In this document: positions 26,853-34,528 of the stretch, in pieces
Position numbering within the stretch: the stretch's first letter is position 1
Layout: each line of letters starts with the position of its first letter
From: Fonticella tunisiensis
GTDB taxonomy: Bacteria; Bacillota; Clostridia; Clostridiales; Caloramatoraceae
Direction: 5' to 3'
Length of the DNA: 64,000 bases
Assembly: GCF_004364155.1 (NCBI RefSeq)
Contig: NZ_SOAZ01000004.1
Span: 1 to 64,000, forward strand
Notes under the pieces: model-generated
What the model was told of the DNA's origin: nothing
The model's database searches: none
Seen by the model: the letters and a program-made list of their open reading frames with translations, nothing else
Made by a program: the position numbers and the translations under genes

Positions 26853-27287
26853 ATGGTTAAGGTTGAAAGCTTTGAATTGGATCATAGAAAGGTAAAGGCA
26901 CCATATATAAGAAAGGTTGGCGCTTATAGAGGTGAAAAGGGAGATATAATCACCAAGTTTGATTTAAGGTTCATGCAGCCAAATAAGGGTGCAATGCCAA
27001 CTGCTGCAGTACACACAATTGAACACCTTCTTGCAGGCTACATGCGTGAAGAAATGGATGGAATAATTGACATTTCACCTATGGGCTGCCGTACAGGTTT
27101 CTATATGATTGCATGGGGTGATAGAACAGTGGAGGAAGTAAGGCCTGCACTTATATCTGCCCTTGAAAAAATAACAAGCACAAAGGAAGTTCCTGCAGCA
27201 AATGAGGTTCAGTGCGGAAACTACAGGGATCACTCACTGTTTTCTGCAATTGAATATGCAAAGCTGGTACTGGAAGGACTGAAGTAG
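26853..27287 (+). CDS. luxS: S-ribosylhomocysteine lyase
   Basis: 144-aa iron-dependent enzyme that cleaves S-ribosylhomocysteine to homocysteine and the AI-2 precursor. The metal-binding HTIEH is near residue 54, the catalytic Cys is in MGCRTGFY near 82, and the third ligand is in QCGNYRDHS near 126. It is slightly shorter than the usual 150-157 aa. It feeds homocysteine to the mccA product. The Pfs/MtnN nucleosidase needed before LuxS is not in the window. Confidence 0.95.
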   Translation: MVKVESFELDHRKVKAPYIRKVGAYRGEKGDIITKFDLRFMQPNKGAMPTAAVHTIEHLLAGYMREEMDGIIDISPMGCRTGFYMIAWGDRTVEEVRPALISALEKITSTKEVPAANEVQCGNYRDHSLFSAIEYAKLVLEGLK

Positions 27288-27288
27288 C

Positions 27289-28197
27289 ATGAACTATATC
27301 AACGATATAAGGGAGTATATAGGAAAAACTCCACTTCTAAAGCTTAACAATATGGGAATTAAAGAGGGAATAAACCTATTTGCAAAGCTCGAGTATTTGA
27401 ATCCCGGAGGAAGTGTTAAGGACAGGATTGGAGTATATATGATCCGGGAGGCAGAAAGGCAGGGGATTTTAAGGAAGGGCTCAACAATAGTCGAGGCAAC
27501 TGCAGGAAATACAGGGCTTGGAATTGCCCTTGCTGCAATAAATAAAGGATATAGAGTTATATTTGTTGTCCCTGAAAAATTTTCAATTGAAAAGCAGCTT
27601 CTTATGAAAGCCCTGGGCGCTGAAATTATAAATACCCCAAGGGAGCTTGGAATGCAGGGGGCCATTGAAAAGGCAGAGGAATTTTTAAGAACAATAGACA
27701 ATTCCATATCCCTGAAGCAATTTGAAAACCCTGCAAACTCCCTTGCACATTATGAAACAACAGGGCCGGAAATATTTGACTCCCTTGATGGTAAAATAGA
27801 TTACTTCGTTGCGGGAGCAGGAAGCGGAGGTACTTTTACAGGAGTTGCCAAGTATCTTAAGGAAAGAAAACCGGATGTGAAGGCTATAATAGCTGACCCT
27901 GAAGGCTCTACCATGGGCGGAGGGTGTGAAGGCTGCTATGCAATTGAGGGAATAGGAAATAACTTTATTCCAAAGACCCTTGATATGGGCCTGGTGGATG
28001 GATTTATAAAGGTAAGGGATGATGAGGCCTTTGCACTTGTAAAGGAGCTTGCCAAAAGGGAGGGACTCATAGTTGGCTCTTCCTCAGGCGCGGCCCTTGC
28101 TGGGGCTTTGAAGCTGGCTGAAAAGATTGAGAAAGGAAATATTGTGGTTATTTTTCCCGATAGAGGAGACAGGTATTTCAGCAAAAACTTATATTGA
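27289..28197 (+). CDS. mccA: Cysteine synthase family / cystathionine beta-synthase
   Basis: 302-aa PLP enzyme. The PLP Lys is in NPGGSVKDR near residue 44, the cofactor loop is TAGNTG near 72, and AGAGSGGT lies near 176. In the operon context it is most likely MccA, which condenses O-acetylserine with homocysteine to cystathionine. A CysK role using sulfide is also possible, and sulfide is produced by the nearby asr system. The gene starts 1 bp after luxS. A long hairpin follows. Confidence 0.88.
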   Translation: MNYINDIREYIGKTPLLKLNNMGIKEGINLFAKLEYLNPGGSVKDRIGVYMIREAERQGILRKGSTIVEATAGNTGLGIALAAINKGYRVIFVVPEKFSIEKQLLMKALGAEIINTPRELGMQGAIEKAEEFLRTIDNSISLKQFENPANSLAHYETTGPEIFDSLDGKIDYFVAGAGSGGTFTGVAKYLKERKPDVKAIIADPEGSTMGGGCEGCYAIEGIGNNFIPKTLDMGLVDGFIKVRDDEAFALVKELAKREGLIVGSSSGAALAGALKLAEKIEKGNIVVIFPDRGDRYFSKNLY

Positions 28198-28225
28198 TGC
28201 TTATAGGACAATGCAATCAGTTTAG

Positions 28226-28281
28226 AAAATCAAAATGGTACTATCAAAGCGTTTGAATTTGATAGTACCATTTTGATTTTG
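28226..28281 (+). terminator. Terminator after mccA
   Basis: AAAATCAAAATGGTACTATCAAA pairs with TTTGATAGTACCATTTTGATTTT, a perfect stem of more than 20 bp. Its symmetry would also end transcription from the other side. Confidence 0.9.
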
Positions 28282-28413
28282 AAATATGATTATTAACTAC
28301 TATAGACCTATTTTAAAACTCAAGGCAAATTTGGCTTAGTGTCCCGTAATTATAGCTGCGGTGAAGAAGCTTTATTTTTAACCTGGCGAATTGTAACTGT
28401 ATTAATTTTATAG

Positions 28414-29049
28414 TTAGAAGGTTTCAGCCAACCTTACAGCCTTTTCAACTGCAGCAGCCTTGATCTCATTAGCTTTATCAGGCGTTGCGTTCATACCTTC
28501 CACAATAATTGATTGTTTATCTGTAACGCCGATAAAGTTTAAAATTGTACTTATATATCTGTCACCCATCTCAAGGTCAGCAGCGGGACCGGTGGAGTAT
28601 ACTCCTCCTCTTGCCTGGATGTGGAGGGCTTTCTTTCCATTTAGAAGTCCAACGGGACCTTCTTCTGTATACTTAAATGTCTTGCCAGCGACACACATAA
28701 CATCCAGATAAGCCTTCATCTTTGGAGGTATTGTGAAGTTCCAAAGTGGAGTAACGAAGACATATTTGTCAGCTGACATAAACTGTTCAAGCAGGCTGTT
28801 CATCGTAGATAACTTTTTCTGCTCTTCTGAAGTGAGACTTTCAAAGGACGCCCCCTGTGCCAGCTTTCCCCATGCGCTGAATACAATCTCATCAATAAGG
28901 GGAATATCCATTTTATAAAGGTCCAGGGTTATTACTTCATCCTCTGGATGAACCCTTTTATATTTTTCTATAAAAGCATTTCCCACTGATAAACTATAGG
29001 ATTCCTCTATAGACTTTGGGTTTGCTGTGACATATAGTACCTTTGACAT
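28414..29049 (-). CDS. FMN-dependent NADH-azoreductase (AzoR-like)
   Basis: 211-aa flavodoxin-fold quinone/azo reductase. The N-terminal [13 protein letters not shown] binds FMN phosphate, [17 protein letters not shown] near residue 100 is the family signature, and ARGGVYSTG near 151 contacts the isoalloxazine ring. These enzymes reduce quinones and azo compounds by two electrons with NADH. GGAGAGG precedes the ATG. It diverges from an HxlR regulator, the arrangement used for quinone and electrophile responses in Firmicutes. Confidence 0.9.
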   Translation of the reverse strand: MSKVLYVTANPKSIEESYSLSVGNAFIEKYKRVHPEDEVITLDLYKMDIPLIDEIVFSAWGKLAQGASFESLTSEEQKKLSTMNSLLEQFMSADKYVFVTPLWNFTIPPKMKAYLDVMCVAGKTFKYTEEGPVGLLNGKKALHIQARGGVYSTGPAADLEMGDRYISTILNFIGVTDKQSIIVEGMNATPDKANEIKAAAVEKAVRLAETF

Positions 29050-29191
29050 TTTTATATCCTCTCCTTTGTTTTTGTTTTTAAATATGAAATCATTTTTATC
29101 GTCTGCTCTTTTATTAAGAATAAAATTTGAATTGAATAAAAATACTATATTATATATTAATAAATTATTTTATTAAAAAATATTATGTAGT

Positions 29192-29238
29192 TACTTTATG
29201 TAAGTATAATATAACAACCTACTTACCTTTGTCAAGTA
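29192..29238. promoter_or_regulatory. YodB/HypR-type operator candidates
   Basis: TACTTTATGTAAGTA (29192-29206) agrees with the Bacillus YodB box TACTATTTGTAAGTA at 13 of 15 positions as I recall that consensus. A second, wider pair, TACTT (29220-29224) with AAGTA (29234-29238), follows. Both lie between the divergent azoreductase and HxlR genes. Confidence 0.6.
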
Positions 29239-29272
29239 AATATGATAAAATAACTTTGGGGGTTGATTTGAT

Positions 29273-29581
29273 ATGGAAAAGTTTCAAATGTGTCCAAAGT
29301 TTGAAGCGGCCTTTGAACTATTGGGTAAAAGATGGACGGGACTTATTATAAGGTCTTTGCTGACCGGTGCCAAGAGATTTTCGGATATACAGGAGATTAT
29401 ACCTAATTTAAGTGCACGTATGCTTGCAGAAAGGTTTAAGGAATTGGAAGAGCATGGTATTATAGTTCGCAAAGTTTACCCCGAAATTCCCGTACGTATA
29501 GAATACGAGCTTACGGAGAAGGGTAAGGATCTTGAAAAAGCAATGGATGAAATTCAAAAATGGGCAGAGCGATGGACATGA
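29273..29581 (+). CDS. HxlR family transcriptional regulator (YodB/HypR-like)
   Basis: 102-aa winged-helix regulator. LGKRWTGLIIRSLLTG is the HxlR signature near residue 18 and LSARMLAERFKELEEHGII the recognition helix and wing near 41. A single Cys at residue 7, followed by Pro, is where YodB has its redox-active Cys6. This suggests a thiol switch sensing quinones or diamide-like stress, releasing the divergent azoreductase gene. GGGGGTTG lies upstream of the ATG. Confidence 0.88.
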   Translation: MEKFQMCPKFEAAFELLGKRWTGLIIRSLLTGAKRFSDIQEIIPNLSARMLAERFKELEEHGIIVRKVYPEIPVRIEYELTEKGKDLEKAMDEIQKWAERWT

Positions 29582-29724
29582 TAGGCTAGATTTATAACGA
29601 TGCCTTTAAAAATACTTCTTGTCGTAATGCAGATGCAGAGAGGCTTACAGCATAGTGAAGGAATATGATTGTGAAGTCGAAAACAAGGCGAATGAAATGT
29701 TTATAAGTTTGTGTCATGAAATAT

Positions 29725-29751
29725 GATGGTCGGGCTTTTAGCCCGACCATC
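29725..29751. terminator. Bidirectional hairpin
   Basis: GATGGTCGGGCT-TTT-AGCCCGACCATC is a perfect 12-bp stem between the HxlR gene and the convergent glycosyltransferase gene. No long T-run follows, so it may act partly as a barrier. Confidence 0.65.
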
Positions 29752-29773
29752 ACTATTGCCCTTTTAAATTGCT

Positions 29774-30901
29774 TCATTTATATTTCGCATATGCTTCTTC
29801 ATATACGTTTAAAGTTTGTGCAGCAGTTTTATCCCATCCAAAATCCTTTGATCTTTCATATCCCCTTTCAGCTATATCGTTTCTTAAGGTTTCGTCTTCA
29901 AGGACCCTTTCAAGAGCATCTATAAGCTCCTCAGTATCAAAGGGATTTATGAGGATTGCCCCGTTACCAACTACCTCAGGTATTGAGGAAACGTTTGAGG
30001 ATATAACGGGGGTTTTACAGGACATGGCCTCAAGGGGTGGAAGGCCAAAGCCTTCATAAAGTGAAGGATAAACGAAGACTGTGCAGCTGTTATAAAAATA
30101 GGGTAGATGCTCATATGGAATATACCCTGTGAAAATCACCTTATCATCAATTCCAAGGGTTTCACAGAGTCCCATTAGGTATGAATGATCATCCTTTGAT
30201 GGTCCTATTATTACAACCTTGTAATTCGTTGAAAGTTTTTTGTGTATTCTAGAGAAGGCAACAAGTATTGATTTAACGTTCTTTCTAGGGCTGAAACCTC
30301 CAAGGTATAATATAAAGTCATCTTCGATATTATAGTTTTTCTTCAAAAATTCCTTTGCATTGGACCTATCCATTGGCCTGAAATAATCATCTGCAGCAAG
30401 GGGAGTAACCTTTATTTTCTCCTCCTCCACATCGAATATCCTCATAATATCCTTCTTCGAGTATTCCGATACCGTTATTATCATATCCGAATTTTGTATA
30501 ATCTGGGGCATCTGAGCTATGAACCTTTTTAAATATCCCCTTCCAACGGTCTCGGGCATGATATATGGTATAAGGTCATGTATCGTTGAAATGTATATGC
30601 AGCTTTTCTGGGACGAAAGGCCAATGCCGTTTTGAGGTACATGATATATATCAATACCCCTGTTTTTCAGGTTTTCGGGAATAAAATATTCCTCAAAAAA
30701 TTTGTGGTGCTTTTTTGAGGCTATGCTTATCTTTATATTTCCATTTTTAGATATTTCCCTGTAGTTGGTTCCCCACCAGTATATAAAATACTCGTTTGAA
30801 GTGTCATATTTTAATATATATTTCAAAATCTGTTGAGTATATGTTCCAATACCTGTACCTGAATACCAGTTAGCACCTCTTGCGTCTATTCCAACCTTCA
30901 T
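29774..30901 (-). CDS. Glycosyltransferase family 4 (GT-B)
   Basis: 375-aa retaining glycosyltransferase. The acceptor loop is GTGIGTYTQ near residue 16, the sugar-nucleotide part begins at [10 protein letters not shown] near 208, and the E-x7-E motif is in [11 protein letters not shown] near 285. It is similar throughout to the second glycosyltransferase at 47972-49096. It diverges from the cotS cluster, so it probably decorates spore coat or another surface glycan. The donor sugar is unknown; the manC product GDP-mannose is one candidate. Confidence 0.9.
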   Translation of the reverse strand: MKVGIDARGANWYSGTGIGTYTQQILKYILKYDTSNEYFIYWWGTNYREISKNGNIKISIASKKHHKFFEEYFIPENLKNRGIDIYHVPQNGIGLSSQKSCIYISTIHDLIPYIMPETVGRGYLKRFIAQMPQIIQNSDMIITVSEYSKKDIMRIFDVEEEKIKVTPLAADDYFRPMDRSNAKEFLKKNYNIEDDFILYLGGFSPRKNVKSILVAFSRIHKKLSTNYKVVIIGPSKDDHSYLMGLCETLGIDDKVIFTGYIPYEHLPYFYNSCTVFVYPSLYEGFGLPPLEAMSCKTPVISSNVSSIPEVVGNGAILINPFDTEELIDALERVLEDETLRNDIAERGYERSKDFGWDKTAAQTLNVYEEAYAKYK

Positions 30902-30986
30902 CTATTCACACCCCATAATTTTCAATCTATATATTATTAATATTATTTATACTTACTCTTTGTGCATAATATCCCTAATGTTTATC

Positions 30987-31013
30987 ACATTTAGTGGGTG
31001 CATTCATATTATA
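30987..31013 (+). promoter_or_regulatory. Sigma-K promoter candidate for the cotS cluster
   Basis: ACA at 30987-30989 and CATATTATA at 31005-31013, with 16 nt between the AC and the -10, fit the sigma-K pattern AC-N16/17-CATAnnnTA. The same -10 box precedes yabG. Confidence 0.6.
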
Positions 31014-31055
31014 AAATAGAATTTAAAATTTGCAGCGATATTTGGAGATGATCAA

Positions 31056-32069
31056 ATGGAAGAACTTAAGAAGCTTCTGGAAAGCAGCTATAACATAGAG
31101 ATCCTGAGCATAGAAAAGATTAAGAACGTTTACAAAATAAAAACGGAGGATGGGTACAAATGCCTTAAGTTTTCAAAGTATGATATAAACCAGTTTAATT
31201 TTATTATTTCTGCCATAGATCATCTTTTAAGAAGGGGATTTAAAAATATTCTTCCCCCTTATTCAACTCAAAAGGGTGATAAATATATAAAGCTTGATGG
31301 AGGATATGGATTTTTAACCGATTGGATAGAATCAAGGGAGGCAAATTTTAAAAATTCTGCAGAACTTAAACTTTGTGTAAAGACCCTCGCAGAATTTCAT
31401 CTTTCATCGAGGGGATTTGATTTTCCAGAGGGGGCAAAGGGGAGAAATTATTACGGGAGATGGATAAGGAAGTTTAAAAAAAGATGTGATGAACTTTTAT
31501 ATTTTAAGGCCCTTATAAAGTCAAAGGATAGCCTGTCTCAGTTTGACAACATATATTTAAAATATTTCGATGTCCATTATAAACAGGCCCTTAAGGCAAT
31601 TAAAGACCTCGAGGAATCAAATTATCTTGAGATTATGAAGGGGCATCAAGCCCTGGGGGGATTCTGCCACCATGATACCGCAAACCACAATTTCTTAATT
31701 ACAGATGATTTTATAGCATTTATGATAGACTTCGACTACTGCATATTCGATTCTCACCTGCATGACCTTTCAAGTATAATAATCAGAAATTTAAAATATG
31801 GAAACTGGGACTTTGAAAGGCTTCAGTTTATTCTTGATATCTACAGTGAGTTTATTCCGGTAAACATCGAAGAGCAGTATTTGATATTCTGCTTTATGGA
31901 GTTTCCCCAGGACTTCTGGCAGGTGGGACTCCAGTACTACATTGAAAAACAACCCTGGGGAGAGGATTTCTTCATTAAAAAGCTTAATAGAATCGTAGGT
32001 GACAGCAGGGATAGGATTGATTTTATTGAGAAATTTAGAGCAAGTTTAATGGAGGGTAGCAATGCTTAA
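31056..32069 (+). CDS. CotS family spore coat protein, kinase-like fold
   Basis: 337-aa protein of the CotS/YutH family, related to choline and aminoglycoside kinases. The catalytic-type motif CHHDTANHNFLI is near residue 205 and the metal-binding MIDFDYC near 224, followed by HDLSSIII. All key residues of the APH fold seem present, but no substrate is known. GGAGATG lies upstream of the ATG. It overlaps the next gene by 8 bp. Confidence 0.87.
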   Translation: MEELKKLLESSYNIEILSIEKIKNVYKIKTEDGYKCLKFSKYDINQFNFIISAIDHLLRRGFKNILPPYSTQKGDKYIKLDGGYGFLTDWIESREANFKNSAELKLCVKTLAEFHLSSRGFDFPEGAKGRNYYGRWIRKFKKRCDELLYFKALIKSKDSLSQFDNIYLKYFDVHYKQALKAIKDLEESNYLEIMKGHQALGGFCHHDTANHNFLITDDFIAFMIDFDYCIFDSHLHDLSSIIIRNLKYGNWDFERLQFILDIYSEFIPVNIEEQYLIFCFMEFPQDFWQVGLQYYIEKQPWGEDFFIKKLNRIVGDSRDRIDFIEKFRASLMEGSNA

Positions 32070-32364
32070 AGAGAAACTTGGGGATGTTGAAGCTGGTGTA
32101 GATGATATAAAAGCAGAAACGGATGATGTAAATAATAAAGAAGAGGGTAATGGCAGGGAACCGAATGATAGTTGCGATATATATGATGAAAAAATCGAGA
32201 GGCTTAAAAACGATATAAAAAATCTTAAAAGAATAAAAAGGCAGCAGAAGAGGCTTGAAAAGCTGGAGGAGAAGAGGGAGGAAATTGTAAGGGAAATAAA
32301 TGAAAACAGATTGAGGGAAGTAAGGCACAGAGAGAAAAGGGAAAAAAAGAAGAAAAGGCACTGA
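32062..32364 (+). CDS. Highly charged coiled-coil protein (100 aa)
   Basis: Acidic N-terminal half (DVEAGVDDIKAETDD) followed by a strongly basic helix with heptad-like repeats from about residue 42 (IERLKNDIKNLKRIKRQQKR) and a Lys/Arg tail. No known domain. GGAGGG lies before the ATG and the gene overlaps the upstream cotS gene, so it belongs to the coat operon. A role as a scaffold or adaptor between coat proteins is inference from charge and context only. Confidence 0.7.
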   Translation: MLKEKLGDVEAGVDDIKAETDDVNNKEEGNGREPNDSCDIYDEKIERLKNDIKNLKRIKRQQKRLEKLEEKREEIVREINENRLREVRHREKREKKKKRH

Positions 32365-32377
32365 TGGGGGGATAGAA

Positions 32378-33328
32378 ATGAATATAAAGGAATCATATAA
32401 TTTGAATCCTAAAAGAATTATCAAAGTTAATGACGGATATCTTCTTCAGCTTTCAAAGGTAAAGCTTGTGCTGAGCCATGTTAGCTATAAGGAGTGGGAA
32501 ATTCAATGTGCTTCTGAGATTATAAATCGTCTTGTTTCAAAGGGATTTACAAACATAATCATTATAAGAAGAAATAGAGAAGGTAAGCCCTTTATAAATG
32601 AGTCAAACACCCTTTATATATTGACCGATAATGCAGAGGAATTGAGGTTTAAGCTGAACAGCAGGGAAAATGGAACTGCTATGGCGGAGGTTCTTGCTCA
32701 TTTTCATAACGCTGCAGAGGGATTCACTCCTCCCCCTGGAGTAAAAATGAAGGTACGATGGGGAAAGAAAATGGAAAAGTGCAGAAATTTGACGATGAGG
32801 ATTGAAAAGTTTGTTGATTATATCAGTGATAAAAAAAACTTAAGTGAGTTTGAAGCATACGCAAAGCCATATGCTCAGGAACTTTTAAGAAGGGCGAAGG
32901 CTTCCATGAAGATTCTAAAATCCATGGACTATATAAAGGGCCTTGAAAGCAGCATGAAGAGGAAAGAAGTGTGTATCAATGCAATTTCAAACAACACCGC
33001 CAAACTCTCAGGGGGACGGTTAACAATAACAAAGGTTTTCGATATCGCATACAACATGGTTGAAGAGGACGTTGCAGCGCTTATTAAAAAGCTTATTGAA
33101 GAAACAGGGGATAAGGGTGTGTATGATTATGTATTATCCACATACTGTAGGATAAGGAATGTGGATGAAAATTCAAGGAGAATAATAAGGGCCCTCGTTT
33201 CCTTCCCCTTTGATTCAATAAAAACTATTTCAAAGTATATGGATCATATGGATAGGGGGGAGGAACTGCTTAATAAGTTTAAAAAATATATGAAAAACGA
33301 GTATAAGACGGATATATTGGAGGTGTAA
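32378..33328 (+). CDS. Divergent CotS-like protein lacking kinase motifs
   Basis: 316-aa paralogue with the CotS layout: an N-lobe (LLQLSKVKLVLSHV), a helical stretch matching HFHNAAEGF in its relatives, and a C-lobe. The position of CHHD...N reads CINAISNN near residue 206, and the DFD position reads VFD, so catalytic and metal residues are missing. It is probably a pseudokinase or purely structural coat component. It lies between two genes that keep the motifs, 2 bp before the next. Confidence 0.75.
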   Translation: MNIKESYNLNPKRIIKVNDGYLLQLSKVKLVLSHVSYKEWEIQCASEIINRLVSKGFTNIIIIRRNREGKPFINESNTLYILTDNAEELRFKLNSRENGTAMAEVLAHFHNAAEGFTPPPGVKMKVRWGKKMEKCRNLTMRIEKFVDYISDKKNLSEFEAYAKPYAQELLRRAKASMKILKSMDYIKGLESSMKRKEVCINAISNNTAKLSGGRLTITKVFDIAYNMVEEDVAALIKKLIEETGDKGVYDYVLSTYCRIRNVDENSRRIIRALVSFPFDSIKTISKYMDHMDRGEELLNKFKKYMKNEYKTDILEV

Positions 33329-33330
33329 CA

Positions 33331-34350
33331 GTGGAATATAGATACAGGGATAAGGCATATCTATCCAAATATTTTCTTGATACGGATCTTTTTGACAATT
33401 ACGATTTTTTAGTCGAGGATGCAACTCCAATACGTACAATATATATTCTTAAAACCGATAAGGGTATGAAGATATTAAAGAAGGTCGATTATGGAACAGA
33501 GGAAGTTATGTTTTTATACAATTCCCTGAATAAGATAAGAAGGAAATACCCATATGTGGTAAACTTCAAGGAAACCATATTCGGAAAGCCCTATGTGGAA
33601 TATGAAGGAGGAATTTATACTGTAATTGACATAATAGAGGGAAGGGAGTGTATATTTGAAAATCCCATAGACCTTTTAAAGGTATCAAAGGCCCTGGCAA
33701 AGCTTCATATTGCAGGGGAGAATATAGAGGTATATAACGGCAAAAGGAATCAACTGGGCAAGATGATAGATAAGTTCAGGGAAAAGGCAAAATCCATGGA
33801 GGTATATAGGGATATTGCCAATATCCATATAAACAAGAGCGAGTTTGACAGATTGTACCTTGAATATGCGGACTATTATATAGGATGCATAAAGGATGCT
33901 TCAAAGCATCTTGAAAGATCGCCCTACAGGGAGCTCTGCATGACATCACATACTCTATGCCATCACGACCTTGCACACCATAATATCTTAATAGGAAACG
34001 ATGACAACGTCTACTTCATAGACTTTGACTACTCAGTGATAGATCTTCCGTATCACGACCTTTCCAACATTATCACCAAGGCTATAAAGCATAATGGGTG
34101 GAATATAGAAATTTCTGATTCAATAATGGAGGCATACATGTCTGAGAAGAGGCTTTCAAAGGAAGAAATAAGCGTCCTATATGGATACCTTCTCTTTCCC
34201 CAGGATTTCTACGATATATCGTCCTTCTACTACATGAGAACAAGAAGCTGGGATGAGGATGAGTTTGTGGATAAACTTAAGAGAAAGGCTGGGTATAAGG
34301 AGGACAGGGAGAGGTTCTTAAAGGAATTTAAGAGGAAATGGGTGGATTAA
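33331..34350 (+). CDS. CotS family spore coat protein, kinase-like fold
   Basis: 339-aa CotS-family protein. The N-lobe Lys is probably in MKILKKVDYG near residue 49. The catalytic-type motif CHHDLAHHNILI is near 210 and FIDFDYS near 229, then HDLSNII. All hallmark residues are intact. GGAGGTG precedes the GTG at 33331; the previous gene's stop is 2 bp upstream. It is the last gene of the cluster and is followed by a strong terminator. Confidence 0.87.
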   Translation: MEYRYRDKAYLSKYFLDTDLFDNYDFLVEDATPIRTIYILKTDKGMKILKKVDYGTEEVMFLYNSLNKIRRKYPYVVNFKETIFGKPYVEYEGGIYTVIDIIEGRECIFENPIDLLKVSKALAKLHIAGENIEVYNGKRNQLGKMIDKFREKAKSMEVYRDIANIHINKSEFDRLYLEYADYYIGCIKDASKHLERSPYRELCMTSHTLCHHDLAHHNILIGNDDNVYFIDFDYSVIDLPYHDLSNIITKAIKHNGWNIEISDSIMEAYMSEKRLSKEEISVLYGYLLFPQDFYDISSFYYMRTRSWDEDEFVDKLKRKAGYKEDRERFLKEFKRKWVD

Positions 34351-34400
34351 CATCTGGTCTAAAATGGAGATCTCAAAAGATATGTGTAAACTTTAGATGC

Positions 34401-34434
34401 TGGCCCCTGTAATCAAGGGGCCAGTCCTTTTTAT
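34401..34434. terminator. Terminator after the cotS cluster
   Basis: CTGGCCCCTGTAATCAAGGGGCCAG is a 10-bp GC stem followed by TCCTTTTTAT. A second palindrome at 34515-34545, overlapping the purD stop, lacks a T-run. Confidence 0.85.
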
Positions 34435-34528
34435 ATACGTAATGTTTTTATTGTTAATTTTATCCACATTATTAACATATTTATCCACAAACACCTGTTT
34501 ATGGTTTATGGTATTGAGGGGCGGTTAG

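Noticed and set aside
28320-28413. Further copy of the dispersed repeat
   Set aside because: Only short matches (GCTGCGGTGAAGAAGC and nearby); not enough to assign to the family.
29620-29727. Fragment reading YSIVKEYDCEVENKANEM, similar to the end of a PqqD-like domain
   Set aside because: Only about 30 codons, no start or ribosome site, and the resemblance is too short to separate from chance.
32035-32424. Hydrophobic minus-strand frames opposite the coiled-coil gene
   Set aside because: They are the antisense of Lys/Glu-rich codons, which reads as Phe/Leu/Ser; there is no ribosome site and the plus-strand gene fits the operon.
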